A stretch of 64,000 nucleotides of DNA from assembly GCA_963921935.1 (NCBI GenBank), contig OY998178.1, positions 54,781,451 to 54,845,450 on the forward strand, read 5' to 3'. The position numbers and the translations under genes are program-made. The notes under the pieces are model-generated. The model did not search any database and was not told the origin of the DNA. It saw only the letters and a list, made by a program, of their open reading frames with translations. Below, in pieces: positions 1 to 10,823 of this stretch. This stretch comes from Galeruca laticollis (Eukaryota > Arthropoda > Insecta > Coleoptera > Chrysomelidae). Every line of letters starts with the position of its first letter. Position 1 is the stretch's first letter.

Positions 1-2
1 CA

Positions 3-155
3 AATCTCGGAGATAAAGCTTTGGATAATGAATTAGTAACAGAGTCAACAACATCCATGTCAATGTCAACAACAAAACCTGCATCAGTAGAGGAGCAAAT
101 ATCTACTATACCAATTGTATATAATAATTGTATTCTTAACAATTGTTCTTTCTAA
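3..155 (+). CDS. C-terminal end of an unknown protein, possibly a Crypton tail
   Basis: Frame 3 is open from the window edge to a TAA at 153-155, giving 50 residues rich in Ser and Thr. It ends in a hydrophobic, Asn/Cys-rich tail with two copies of an NNC motif. The Crypton recombinase at 58572-59422 in this window also ends with a Ser/Thr/Asn-rich linker and an NC-containing tail, and a fold-back repeat lies downstream in both places. That makes a Crypton C-terminus plausible, but the catalytic region lies outside the window, so the assignment is an inference. A poly(A) signal follows 38 bases after the stop, which supports this being a real 3' end. Confidence 0.4.
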   Translation, partial: NLGDKALDNELVTESTTSMSMSTTKPASVEEQISTIPIVYNNCILNNCSF

Positions 156-192
156 ATATTTTTCTTGTACTTATTGTTCTTTCAGTTTTTTA

Positions 193-198
193 AATAAA
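193..198 (+). promoter_or_regulatory. Poly(A) signal AATAAA
   Basis: A canonical AATAAA hexamer lies shortly after the stop codon of the reading frame ending at 155. Confidence 0.45.
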
Positions 199-240
199 GT
201 TTAATTGAATTGAGTTTTCTATTCATGTGATTGTCTTACC

Positions 241-397
241 AAATACCACGCGAGCTCTGATCTAGCAGGATATTTTTCCGGTGGTTTTCTCATATTTACT
301 TTCATTGGCAATTTAACGAGAGCTGTTCTGGAAAAATCACGGGAGCGTAGCCACAACCACAAAAATATCCGGCTAAATCTGAGCTCATGTGGTATTA
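241..397. repeat. Fold-back repeat, about 157 bp
   Basis: The left arm (241-285) and right arm (354-397) are imperfect reverse complements. Both contain TACCAC/GTGGTA ends, a GAGCTC core and an ATATTTTTCCGG/CCGG-type block. The spacer is about 68 bp. It resembles a small MITE, or the palindromic end of the element whose coding tail lies just upstream. Confidence 0.55.
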
Positions 398-1886
398 CCC
401 CCGACTATTTCCCTCGTCTTAATTTCAACCAATCACATACACGCAATTTTGAATTATAAATGGTTTCTCGATGGAAAAAATGTATGACAGCACCTGTCAG
501 CAGTTTTTTCGAGTTTACCCGCGGCAAAACTTGAGAGCTAATGTCATCAAAAATTACAATGCCTGTGATAACAAGTAATTATTATTATATTATTAAGTTT
601 GTAGTATTTTGTGATTAAATAAATTACCTGATGTTTTTCAGTTTTCAAATTAATTCCTACATATTTATTAGGTATGCATGTGAGGTACTATGTTTTGTAT
701 GCTATGTGTATGCAGAATAATCTGTTACTCGTCAAATACCATTTATTTTGGGCATCTCATTTTTCCTGTGAAAAAAGTCGAAAAAAAACCTTGAAAATAA
801 TATTTTAAAAAGAAGCATGAGTGCTGGTGGCACCTTTGCACCCTTATATTTACTCAATGATCTGATTTCACACTTGTTATCTAGTGTAAGAGGATCAACA
901 GTTACTTGGTAATCACTTTTTTTAGAATTTGGAGGGCTGTAGGAGCCAAACAGTTTAAGGTCGAGAAAAACGGTTTACATATCCCTATCCTAACTTTCCA
1001 AGATTTATTTAGTGGCGTGAAAAACTATTTTAACACGGGGTGATCAAAAATCAGCTGATTAAATCTCCCTGTGTCTAATAATTTTCCACACCATTGAATC
1101 ATATTTTACAGTCACTTTTAACACTAGTAGGAGTTGATATTAAATTTCTTACATCACTTTCATAATTTTCAATAGATCTAAACTTTAAACTGTCACAACT
1201 AACTGTTTTTTGTGCTTCTGATTTGCTTAATTTGCACAGCATACAATAATAATTACTGGGAAAGGATTAAGAAAAGTTGAGAAATGAATTGAGCCCCAAA
1301 TTTTCGCCAACAATCTAATATAAAATAAATTTTGAATACTTCTTCTCCTAACTTCAACTCAGTTCCTTCTTTTTCACGCTCTTTTTATTCAACTATGAAA
1401 TTTTTGAAACGAGATTCGTTTCCGTTTTAAAACTGCTGCTGTTTTGATTCGGGTTCTGGCATACAGGGAAATGAGTATCTAATAAATGTTGCAAATTGAA
1501 TGTTTTTTGTCATTTGGACCCAAAGGGTTATTACTTTTTACGTCATCTACATATAAAAAGTATTAGGGTTTTGTCAAGATATACCTCCTTTTCACGTTTC
1601 CACATTCACCCTGGACAAAATTACTTGAAAACAATCATTATTATTTTCTAATGTTGCTTAACATGGAACTTAACAAATTATATTTTCCAACAAAATTTGA
1701 ATTTGAAACTTCAGGGGCATTAAAGTTCCCTTAGTTTTTTTCTCCACAATATCAAGGCTACCTTGCTTATGTTGTGCAGAAATTTCACTGTTTACCACAG
1801 ACTCCTGTAGATCACCTTTTTAGAGCACTTTTTATAAAGCGAGGTTCATAAGAAATAACATAGAATAAAATATATTTGTGTTTTAG
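398..1886. other. AT-rich region with no recognised gene
   Basis: I see no ORF with family similarity, no tandem repeat and no RNA gene in this stretch. It is AT-rich intergenic or decayed repeat sequence. Confidence 0.4.
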
Positions 1887-1891
1887 AATAC

Positions 1892-4259
1892 GTGTCACGG
1901 GACCTTGTTCCAATCATGGTTCACCTCAACATTGGGGGTATCGACCGAGACATCGTCATTGCCTCTACCTACTTCGCTGGACATGGACCAATGACACCGC
2001 CAGAAGAAGTACAAGAGCTAGTGAGACACTGCAATAGCAGACGGCTGCCAATTATAATTGGTTGTGATGCGAATGCACACAATACCGTGTGGGGAAGCAC
2101 TTACAACAACGCAAGCGGTGGAAAATTATTAGAATATCTTTTAGCAAATTACCTTGAGACCTTAAACGTGGGGACAACCCCCACTTTTGTCACAAAAGAA
2201 GAGGTCCTGGACGTAACAATTGTTAATGTTGCTGCTAGGAAAAATGTAAAAGATTGGAGGGTGATTAGCGAGACATCACTTTCCGACCATATGATCATCG
2301 AATTTAGGATAGAGGAAGATACTACCTCGATTCCTACAATCCGAAATCCTATAAATACTGATTGGTCTCTTCACAAAACCAATATGAAGGACAATTTGCA
2401 ACACGTCAAAGTGAATGGGTAAATCACCCGCACTACGACTTATAACAAAGAGTCGAAAAGATCAGTGAGGCAATAATAGAAGCTTTTCATTCCAGTGGCC
2501 CACTGTCAAAAGATCGTTCTGAAAAGGATGCTCCTTTGTGGAATGAGAGCATGTCCAACCTCAGGAAAGAGGTCCGTCGGCTCTTTAATAGAGCCAAACG
2601 TGACGGTAATTGGCAGGGGTACACTGAGAAGCTCACGCAGTACAATAAAGAGATAAGGAAGGCCAAAAGACTTAATTTTTAAGCCTTCTGCGAAAAGATG
2701 ACTTCCCCTCATATAGGGGCCAGACTAAAAAAAGGTCATGGTAAATGGGGGAACTAACCCCACAATGTCGCTGAAAAAGCCAGACGGATCATACACGGAA
2801 GGTGAAGAGGAACGATCGATTCTTCTTCTCAGAACCCATTCTCCAGGTAGTGAACCAGCAACAAGCACTGAAATAGCAATGAATTACACCAAAAAATCCC
2901 GCAAGGAAGATTGGGACATTGCTAAGAAATATTTACCAGACAACGGTTGGAATGGGCAATAAGTACCTTTCAACCATATAAATCACCAGGAGTGGATGGA
3001 ATATTTCCAGCACTCCTGTAGCAAGGGACAGAGGAGATTCTTCCTCACCTGCTGAAAATTACAGGAATCAGTCTTAGCAGTGGGTCTAATACATTGAAAA
3101 TGGAGAAGGGCAAGGGTAACCTTCATACCAAAAATAGGTGAGAAAGATGGGACTGATCCCCGATCTTTTAGACCCATCTGTCTAACATCGTTTCTACTCA
3201 AAACGATGGAGAAAGTAGTGGTTAACTACATAAGAACAGAGAACCTGGAGAATATACCCCTTCATAAACGTCAGCATGTCTACAGAGCGGGTCGATCAAC
3301 TAAGACGGCTCTGTATCAGCTGGCCGAAGCCATCCAGAGAACTCTGAACAACTATGAAATTGCAATTTGCGCATTTATGGATATATCTGGGGCCTTTGGC
3401 AACACAACTCATGTGTCTGTCAAAGAAGCACTAAAAAGGCGAGGAGTAAATACAACCATTGTAAAATGGATGTATGAGTTGTTGACGACGAGGATAGCTG
3501 AGACACAGGTGGGGAATCAAATCAACTCAGTTGAAGCCACTCGAGGGACACCTCAAGGGGGAGTGATATCTCCCCTTCTATGGAGCCTCGTAGTAGATGA
3601 ATTGCTCTACAGGCTAACGGAGCTTGGCTTCGAATGCAGGGGCTATGCTGATGACATAGTTCTAATAGTCAGAGGCAAGTTCGAGAGCACCTTGTGTGAT
3701 TTAATACAAAAGGCCCTCAGAATCATTGAGCAATGTTGCTTGTCAGTGAGGCTAAACGACATTAACCCAAACAAGACCAAAATAATAACATTTACCCGGA
3801 AAAGAACACTTCCAGCCATGAAACCCAAATCCTTAAACGGGGAAATCGTAGAATGGAAATCAGAAGTTAAAAATCTAGGGATAACCCTAGACAGTAAGCT
3901 TCTGTGGAATAAGAATGTTGAAATAACTGCTGGTAAAGCAATAAGAGCTGTGATGGCATGCAGAAATCTAGCTGGTAAGAGGAGGGCTGTAACCCAAAAA
4001 AAACTTGCGATGGATGTACGCCATGATTGTGAGACTAGCAATGACGTATGGGGCAATAGTTTGGCATACAAAAAAAAGTCAGTACAGCACGAGGAAGACC
4101 CTCGACAAAGTTCAAAGGCTTGCCTGTGTGTGCATCACTGGAGCTATAAGAACGTGTCCAACTAGGGCACTTGAGATCATTACAGATCTCACACCTCTAC
4201 ATCTGGTGATAGAAAGATCTGCTCAAGAGGCAATTCTTAGAATATCTAAGGAAGGTTAA
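1892..4259 (+). pseudogene. Non-LTR retrotransposon endonuclease-reverse transcriptase, broken
   Basis: The first part (1892-2422) is the C-terminal half of an AP-like endonuclease, with the GCDANAHN metal-site motif and a late SDH motif (SLSDHMII). Linker fragments follow near 2480-2960. The RT (3206-4165) has a GTPQGGVISP palm motif and the catalytic YADDIVLI motif at about residues 147-154 of its frame, followed by a thumb-like region with TIVKWM and KNLGITLD. A continuation in another frame covers 4005-4259. There are stops or frameshifts near 2420, 2700, 2962, 4000 and 4260, so it cannot make a full polyprotein. The domain order supports the I-type group named for the element as a whole; the exact clade is not resolved. 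Confidence 0.8.
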
Positions 4260-4497
4260 TGCGATGAGAGTATTAAAAATCAGGGAGTCTGGTCCTCTCT
4301 AACAAAATACATCTCATCAGCGAATCTTCCCAGTGACGAAATGATAGAGAAAGTAAGTATCGAAAATATTTTCACTACGATGCTAAATAAGAGAAGAGAC
4401 TGGGAAAGGGAATACGCCACCCAAACTCTCAAAGAAAACACCATTAGATGGAGTATTTGGTCCAGGCACCAGATACTCATTATCGTTAGGCTCCTTC
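4260..4497 (+). pseudogene. Retrotransposon connector and start of RNase H, up to the insertion point
   Basis: This continues the retrotransposon frame: a charged connector (DWEREYATQT, 4400-4430), then a shifted frame reading GPGTRYSLSLGSFP at about 4456-4497. The usual TDGS metal-binding segment of RNase H is missing between them, which points to a small internal deletion. The frame is cut at about 4497, where the inserted DNA element starts. Confidence 0.6.
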
Positions 4498-4514
4498 CCG
4501 ATCCAGTAAACACA

Positions 4515-4735
4515 GGATATCCTATGGATATCCATATACTGTCCACGATTGGTCCATATGGACATGGACACAGAATGGACATCCAATGGATGTCCATTTA
4601 CCACTAGCACAATGGATATTCGTTTGTGGACATTCACTGGACCTTCAGTTCTCGTTAACCAGAGCACTGTGGGACGTGAAGATTCATTTGAATTATGGAT
4701 GACGTTCACTGGACATCCATTGTTCATTCTTTGGT
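4515..4735. repeat. Left subterminal GGACATCC-type repeats
   Basis: Octamers of the form GGAYATCC or GGATGTCC occur at 4515-4522, 4526-4533, 4577-4584, 4588-4595 and 4711-4718, often as facing pairs that form short palindromes. The same octamers cluster at the other end of the element (8590-9055). Such arrays are typical of transposase binding sites near DNA-transposon ends; that role is inferred. Confidence 0.7.
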
Positions 4736-5368
4736 CTAGTCAAAAATACCAGACTCATTTAAAAATGTACTACGTCCGCTATATTTCAGACTTATTCCTT
4801 CCATTTGCTACTCTAATTTTTTACAGTGGTATTCCGTATTATATTTTTGATTTCATGTGATGAAGAAAAAACTAATTGTGAAGGTAGCAAAAGTTTGATA
4901 AAAATAAATACTAATTTGATGTTAGACTGTGTTGTATTTACCACGGTCAGTGAATTTATATTACATTCTAAAAACTCCAAAAATACTGTATTCGCAAGCT
5001 GGCAGCAATGTGCCCAACCTAATTTTCTATATGTTACCGACACTGGTTCACTCAGTGACTGAGGGATGACGTGTGGCGTCATTATATTTGTTTTGATAAT
5101 TTCAGTTTTCCATAGTTTCTATCTCTATGCTTATTTCTTTGTTATTCCATCATATTTGCGAATTATCTAATTATAAAATAATAATAATCTTGTGTTGTAT
5201 TTGTGCCTAGTGATGATTATTGATTTTGTGTCTAATATACTGATATTTTCAAATCTTTTTACAAGTAAGTATGTGTTTAATTAGTAAGCTCACTTTATAT
5301 CCTGTTGAATAAGTGAATGCACTTGGCACAAGGTGGAAGGTTTTATATAGTTTAAGCTCACGAGAAAT

Positions 5369-5881
5369 ATGGATAGAAGAAATCTGGAAAATAAAATTTT
5401 CAACAAATGCTACAGAAAAACGAGGAAAGAATTCAATGTTACTAGGTCTATTGAAAATGGTGACCAAACTTTGCATCGTCAATCTTTCGACACAAACCAA
5501 GTTTTTGCATTAACTTCCTCTGATTTGCCTTCGTTTTCTAATAACACTCAATTCGTTCCCTATTTTAGTGATTCTGATGAAACCATTCATAATATGGAAA
5601 TTATAGAACACAATATTTATATTAGTGATTCTGAGGTTTCATCGGTAGATGAGCAATATGATTTTGTAGAAGCAGTGAAATATAATGTTACACAAACAGC
5701 AGTTACTAATCTTCTCCATATATTGAAACCTTTACATCCACAACTTCCATTAGATGCTAGAACTTTACTAAATACTCCTAGAAATATGTCATTAAAAGTG
5801 GTGCAACCAGTAGTTTATTATCATTTTGGTTTCAAGAATTCTATTGAAAAGTTGATGAATGTAGTGTGTAGGGGACCATAG
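5369..5881 (+). CDS. N-terminal part of a transposase-like protein, truncated
   Basis: The frame starts with ATG at 5369 and gives 170 residues. The N-terminus is basic and is followed by an acidic, Ser/Asp-rich stretch (about residues 60-105). Next comes a segment reading AVTNLLHILKPLHPQLPLDARTLL in two overlapping parts, then YYHFGFKNSIEKL near the end. From memory, this 'LL.IL...LP.DARTLL.TP' segment followed by '..YYHFG...GI' is recurrent at the N-terminus of large, uncharacterised transposon-encoded proteins of insects and cnidarians. Those run to several hundred residues, so this copy keeps only the start before a stop at 5879-5881. It lies about 420 bp upstream of the DUF4806 gene on the same strand. 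Confidence 0.5.
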   Translation: MDRRNLENKIFNKCYRKTRKEFNVTRSIENGDQTLHRQSFDTNQVFALTSSDLPSFSNNTQFVPYFSDSDETIHNMEIIEHNIYISDSEVSSVDEQYDFVEAVKYNVTQTAVTNLLHILKPLHPQLPLDARTLLNTPRNMSLKVVQPVVYYHFGFKNSIEKLMNVVCRGP

Positions 5882-6300
5882 ATAATTGAATGTTATGGTT
5901 GCTCGCCAAAAACCTTACAGTGGTTGAAATGATGATGAGTGTGTGGTTTTTCCACTTCTGCATTCAGAATAGTAATTAAATTAGGAAATTAAAATTCATG
6001 TAAATAGTATAATCAAAGTTTCTGTTTCAAATTTTATTTCTTGAATCTCTCATTATCCAAATACTGTATATGTATTATGTTTGTTTAGATAAGAATATGA
6101 GATTTTTTATTTTATATTTCCAGTGATTCGTTTTATTGAAAGTTAGCTGATAAAAATGTATAAAAATTGTATTTTTCATTATAATCCTCAGTTGTTATTT
6201 GATTTGAAGAAGAAACAATAGAATATCTTCATTCATTTTCCAAATGTTGTTGATTATTCAATGACTTATAATTTTCTTGAAGCTTTCAAATCATGGCTAC

Positions 6301-7894
6301 ATGGCTGTAGTTATATTTCAAGAAGAAAATTCTGTAGAGGCCGTAGCAACAACTTGGCTGATGGGCAATAACCATTGCTATTGGCCGCCTTACACACAAG
6401 AAAAATCCAATAAGCTATAAAAAAACATGATCAACCAAACACTTGTTGGCCTCTCCACAAAATAGAAGTCTTCAAAAGTGGGACATGTGGTGAGTATTCA
6501 TTTTTTTTGCAGTTGTAATATGTAACGAAAATAATTTCCTCACAATACTGATCATTTAAAATGAATGATTCGAGGTCTCCATTTTTTCCTGTAAATTTGA
6601 AAAGAAGTGTTACTCATTGGTGGAATAATATTTTACTAATATGAAAATTTTTATCACTGAATAAAATTATTACAGTAGAGTTCAAATATAGTGGCGAGTT
6701 TTCCCAGAATTCTTATTGTGTTTCGCATCAGACAATACCAACTATTCCTTGGAAATAATTGCTACTGTATTTGATTTCAACTATAGTTTACTATGATTGA
6801 ATACGAAATGGATTCATTTCAGACAACTACCTACAGGCTCGTAGCAAGGCCAAGAGGACAGAGAACGAGAGTGTTTTAAACTCTCAGAAGAAATTGCCCA
6901 CCCCAACTAAAATGCCTATCGCATCAAATACATATGATTCAATACAATCAACAAGTCAGCTTGATGATCCAGTTCCTGAAGCCATTCCCGCAATACCTAC
7001 TTCAGTTAGCAGTAAATCAATTGGTTTGTATTCTTTTATGAGTCAATGATATTTGCATTCAAAATTATGTTGAGATTTGACTGATGTTCCTTCTTGTTAT
7101 ATGTTTTAGATGCATTTTCCTGTTGTTGCTGCCGTGCGCCCAGAAGTGGTAAGTTAATTGTAAAATTGAATGATAATATTTTGTAATACACGCTTGTTTG
7201 ATTTTTTCAGGTGATTGTTTGATAAACATTATAAAACAACAGATACTTATGAGAAATATATTGACTAAAGTTGTTGAAGAAATACAAAATTTAAGACAAA
7301 CATCCGTGAAGAAACCCATCAATTCATATTTGTAATGTTCAATTTCTTACCAATTAATTCTGATGAACACATAATTCTTGTAGAGGAATACTTACAAAAC
7401 AAAAAAAACTTCAGAGTAACTGTGAGTAACTCAAAAATATACTAACAACCTCTTTTGTATTGTATTTTTCTTTGTATTTCAACTTTTTTTTTAAATGAAT
7501 CATCTGTTTTTCAGGTTGATGAATTATCTAAGTAAGGAGGAAACAATTTATATGATTTCACTAAAAGGTGTTTGAAAGTGTCAAATTCCTTCGCCTCAGA
7601 ATTCAGTTGGCATGGAGCTAAGAAGAAAAGGATCTTCAAAAATCTGGAACTGGCAAAAATGCTTTTGGGTAAGGGATTATCTTGAAATATTTCTGTACTT
7701 TCCAGGGATCTGTAATTCAATAATCTATATACATACATAAATAACAAGTGCCTATCTGTTCGTCGTAGCATCTGAAAACGTGTGTCCTCTTTCTGTGAAA
7801 ATGTATTGTTTTAGATGCATCTCAACAATCCAAACTATCCGATAATCAAAAAGCTACCGATAAAGCAATTAAAAAGTGGCTAAGGAGACCTTAA
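6301..7894 (+). pseudogene. DUF4806-family gene, seven exons, disabled
   Basis: Seven exons with GT-AG borders and matching phases can be traced: 6301-6489, 6823-7023, 7110-7148, 7211-about 7333, about 7337-7421, 7515-7668 and 7815-7894. The N-terminal part has AVVIFQEENSVEAVATTWL and a CYWPPY motif, typical of the N-terminal half of insect DUF4806 proteins. The C-terminal exons give the DUF4806 pattern: LPINSDEHIILVEEYL, a GGNNLYDFTKR segment, FSWHGAKKK, and a final AIKKWLRRP. There are three lesions. One G is missing near 6411, giving a frameshift. A TAA with a frameshift lies near 7334. An in-frame TAA lies at 7533-7535, just before GGNN. The function of the family is not established. It sits inside a mobile element, so it is probably cargo or an accessory gene. 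Confidence 0.7.
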
Positions 7895-8589
7895 GAAAGA
7901 AGCAAAAAAGTGAAAGTGCCAAACGACAATAATAACAATAATTAGTCTGACTTGTGATAGTTGTTATGATATTATGTTTTTAAGAATATCTTTTATTTTC
8001 GGTTATCAAGTATCATTGTTCCTTTATTTTTATTCTGAAGAGGTCTTTTAATTTTACTAATAAACTACTACGTTTGAACAATTCAGTATTATTTTTTCTG
8101 TATTGAGACCAATATTTGAGGTTTATTTATGTAAAGGTTTCCACAAATAATTTGAACTTAAAATTATCTATTATTGCTGTTGAAAAGACTGCACAATATC
8201 ATCGTTTATATTTTTTCTTGCAGATTCTGATTATATTAAATTACAACTTAATTATCATTTCAAAATTCCTATTGTTCTCTCAAATAAAGTACCTACCAAT
8301 CATACAAAACAATAACTTCTGTGAAATGTAATTTATAAGAATGTTTTATTTTTGTTTTGATTATTTTTTTGTGGACTTATATTTTTCTTTAATTAATAAC
8401 CAATTCATATGTATATTATTATGATTATCATATTTAGAAATCCTTTTAATAATCTTGTCATTAAGATGCTCTGAATATACAAAATATATTCTTTTTCATA
8501 ATAAGTCCAGTACAGGATTCTTCCGTATATTTTTGCACCCCACCAGGGATTTCGAAGAATTTTATCATCCAAACTTCTTAGAATGAGCA
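7895..8589. other. AT-rich interior of the DNA element
   Basis: Between the DUF4806 stop and the right repeat cluster I see only AT-rich sequence, with possible poly(A) signals (AATAAA near 8059 and 8284) and no recognisable coding region. Confidence 0.4.
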
Positions 8590-9055
8590 GTGCTTTAGGG
8601 GCCAGTGCTAATTTACGAAAAACTATAGTCTATAAACTATCCAGTTCATGTCCAAAACATCCAGTTTACGTTCATAACCTATCCAGTTCATGTCGTGAAT
8701 GTATCCAGTTCATGTCCTTTAAACATATAGTTCACGTCCATAACAAGTACATGGGATGTCCATAAACTATCCTGTTCATGTCCAAAATGTATCCAGTTCA
8801 TGTCCTAAACATCCAGTTCAGGTCCATGGAAAGTCCATGAGATGTCCATGGTTTATTTATTATGTCCAGTGAATGTCCATATTTGTCCAAGGTATATCCA
8901 TCCTTTGTACGAAACGGACATCCATGGGATGTCCAATTTTGTGGCAAATGGATATCCGATGGATGTCCATAGGATATCCTTCTGGACATGAACGGATATC
9001 CCATGGACATCCCTTATGTCCAATGTGGATATTCATTGGACATCCATTGTATGTT
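8590..9055. repeat. Right subterminal repeats: ATCCAGTTCATGTCC and GGACATCC arrays
   Basis: Two layers are visible. At 8640-8820 a degenerate unit near ATCCAGTTCATGTCC recurs several times at irregular spacing. At 8916-9045 come octamers GGACATCC, GGATGTCC and GGATATCC (8916, 8927, 8950, 8961, 8972, 8994, 9005, 9038), many paired as inverted copies. They mirror the left-end cluster at 4515-4735. Confidence 0.7.
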
Positions 9056-9071
9056 CATGTGTTATCTGGGG

Positions 9072-9790
9072 AGCGTCTTTCAGGCTGAAATACTTGCGAT
9101 CGAAAGATGCGTGGAAATGAACCTAGAAAGAAACTATCAGAAGTGTCACATATCGATCCATTCTGATAGTCAAGCATCTATTAAAGCATTGAGCTTCCAT
9201 GTTATTGACTCGAAGTTAGCATGGGAGTGCCGCAGAAAATTGATTAATTAGGCAAGAATAACAGGGCCTCTCTAGTCTGGGTTCCTGGCCACTCGGAAAT
9301 CACGGGAAATAAAGAGGCCAATACACTTGCCAGGAAAGGAGCACAAACGCCCTTTATTGGCCCGGAGCCTTTCTGTGGTGTAGGAAAATGCTCCTATAAG
9401 AAAGAGTTCGGGAAGAGAGAGTAAACCGAAAGAGAAGCACTCTGGCGGTGGCTTCTCGGGCTGGAACGTTCCAAAAAGTTCCTGCGGAACTTTGACACTG
9501 CTAGATCCAAAAAATATTTGGACCACAGAAAAATAAGCTACATCTCCTCACGGGCTTTCTCACAGGACACTGCCGCCTTGGAAAGCACCTAAAGAGAATA
9601 GGTCAGCAGAAATTGACGAGTGTACATTCTGTGGGGAGGAGGATGAAACTCCGGATCACAATTTGTTCTAGAATGCCTCGCCATTGCAAGCCAATGCAAG
9701 AAATACTTCGGACAAGAAACTTCGTTGAAGCCGTCCCAAATACTAGAATTCATTAGAACCCTTGGACTGGAAGGCGAGCTGTATTAGTGG
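9072..9790 (+). pseudogene. RNase H and C-terminus of the interrupted non-LTR retrotransposon
   Basis: The frame resumes with SVFQAEILAIERC, the conserved helix of a type I RNase H, then ISIHSDSQASIKAL with its catalytic Asp. A VPGHSEITGNKEA segment with the late conserved His follows after a frameshift near 9250. The C-terminal part contains CTFCGEEDE-like Cys residues near 9620-9650, weakly resembling the Cys/His knuckle found at the end of such polyproteins. Several stops and shifts are present. The 3' UTR runs to about 9880, with an AATAAA near 9817. Confidence 0.7.
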
Positions 9791-10161
9791 CGAGAACAGC
9801 TCTGATAGAGGGGCACAATAAACCTTAGGTTTCAGTGCATTGTAACCCCATTATAATCTATCCTAATCTAGTCTATAAAACGGGGTTAATATTTGGATTA
9901 TTTTACGAGTTAACTGTAGAGGTAAACTACGAGTCAAAAATGTAATGAATATTCGCTCTTTTATGAAACTTGGGTTGAACCATTGTAAACGTATGTCGTA
10001 CCTCAATATGTGATAAAGAAGAAGAATGAACCTAACTTCACTTGACAGACGTGTATGTGCATAGTTAGAGAATTGTGAAGTATATTATTCTATATCTCTC
10101 ATCTATGAGTAAATGAATGAATATTTCCAACATTTGCATAAAATACACTACGTGCAGTAAA

Positions 10162-10516
10162 ATGGACAATAAGAGGTGTAAAAACTTTGACGACAGGGAA
10201 ACAGAAATCTTGGTAGACGTTGTAAAAATATTTAAAGACATTATAGAATGTAAAAAAGTGATGCAGTTACGTGGCAAGATAAATGCCAAGCTTGGTCAGC
10301 AGTAACAAGGAAATTAAATCGAATAACAGGAGTTGAAAGAACAGAAAGTCTGTTAAGGAAAAATACAAAAATTTAAAGAAAAACAGCCGAAAGAGGTTTG
10401 CAGCACAAAAATGTGATATCATGAAAACTGGTGGAGGTACATCAGTATCTGTGCAGATTACATCGGTTGATGAAGAATTGAAAGATATGTTGAGAACGTC
10501 TATGACAGGACTTTAG
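10162..10516 (+). pseudogene. Myb/SANT-like DNA-binding protein, broken
   Basis: The translation from ATG 10162 begins with a basic block, then KNFDDRETEILVDVVKIFKD, which matches the start of the Myb/SANT-like domain (PF13873 type) found in MSANTD-like and transposon-accessory proteins. In shifted frames follow CQAWSAVTRK, ITGVERTE and KEKYKNLKKNSRKRF, the remaining helices of the same domain. At least two frameshifts (near 10257 and 10345) break it. It ends at a TAG (10514-10516) after a DEELKDMLRTSM segment. Such genes often accompany PIF/Harbinger transposons, but no partner transposase is seen here. Confidence 0.6.
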
Positions 10517-10823
10517 TCTAAATTTGATAATGACTGTGGCCAAAAATTAAATGAAACCTTTAATGAATGTGAGCAAATAACATTCATTAACATTCATTAT
10601 TATTGTTGAAACTATTCTCGAGAACTATTGCGAGTCTTAATGACTTCAGGCATACGGGGTGGGATTATAATTTCAGAGATAATTTCAGTACCTGACTATG
10701 GAATTTGTGTATTTTAGTTTCAACGGTAGTTGCAGCAATTATTCATTTAGTGAATTTAGAAAGAACTTGCTCGCTTGATAACTTTTATAAAGTAATTATT
10801 GTGATTATCAGTTTGGATTAATA

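Larger units (their letters stand above)
4498..9071 (+). mobile_element. DNA element with GGACATCC subterminal repeats, a transposase-like ORF and a DUF4806 gene
   Basis: This 4.57-kb block interrupts the RNase H frame of the surrounding retrotransposon, and the frame resumes cleanly at 9072. Its extreme ends are loosely inverted: the left begins near CCAGTAAACACAGG, and the right ends in a sequence whose complement reads CCCAGATAACACATG. Both ends carry clusters of GGACATCC, GGATGTCC and GGATATCC, which are partly palindromic. Inside, in the same orientation, lie an N-terminal ORF (5369-5881) and a multi-exon DUF4806 gene (6301-7894). I see no clear target-site duplication. The first gene looks truncated, so this copy is probably non-autonomous. 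I do not recognise it as a named superfamily. Confidence 0.65.
1887..9880 (+). mobile_element. 5'-truncated non-LTR retrotransposon with RNase H, split by a 4.57-kb insertion
   Basis: Endonuclease, reverse transcriptase and RNase H follow one another on the plus strand, the order seen in I-group and related non-LTR retrotransposons that carry RNase H. The 5' end is missing, since the frame begins in the middle of the endonuclease, as expected from incomplete target-primed reverse transcription. The RNase H frame stops at about 4497 and resumes at about 9071. The two edges read into each other once the intervening DNA is removed: the frame GSFP before the break is followed by SVFQAEI after it. 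The 3' end is near 9880 and only roughly placed. Confidence 0.75.

Noticed and set aside
3643..4071. 142-residue minus-strand ORF
   Set aside because: It lies antisense to the RT domain with its YADD motif and has no family features of its own.
8116..8331. 71-residue hydrophobic ORF inside the DUF4806 element
   Set aside because: AT-rich composition alone explains the Ile/Leu/Asn bias; no start context or family pattern.
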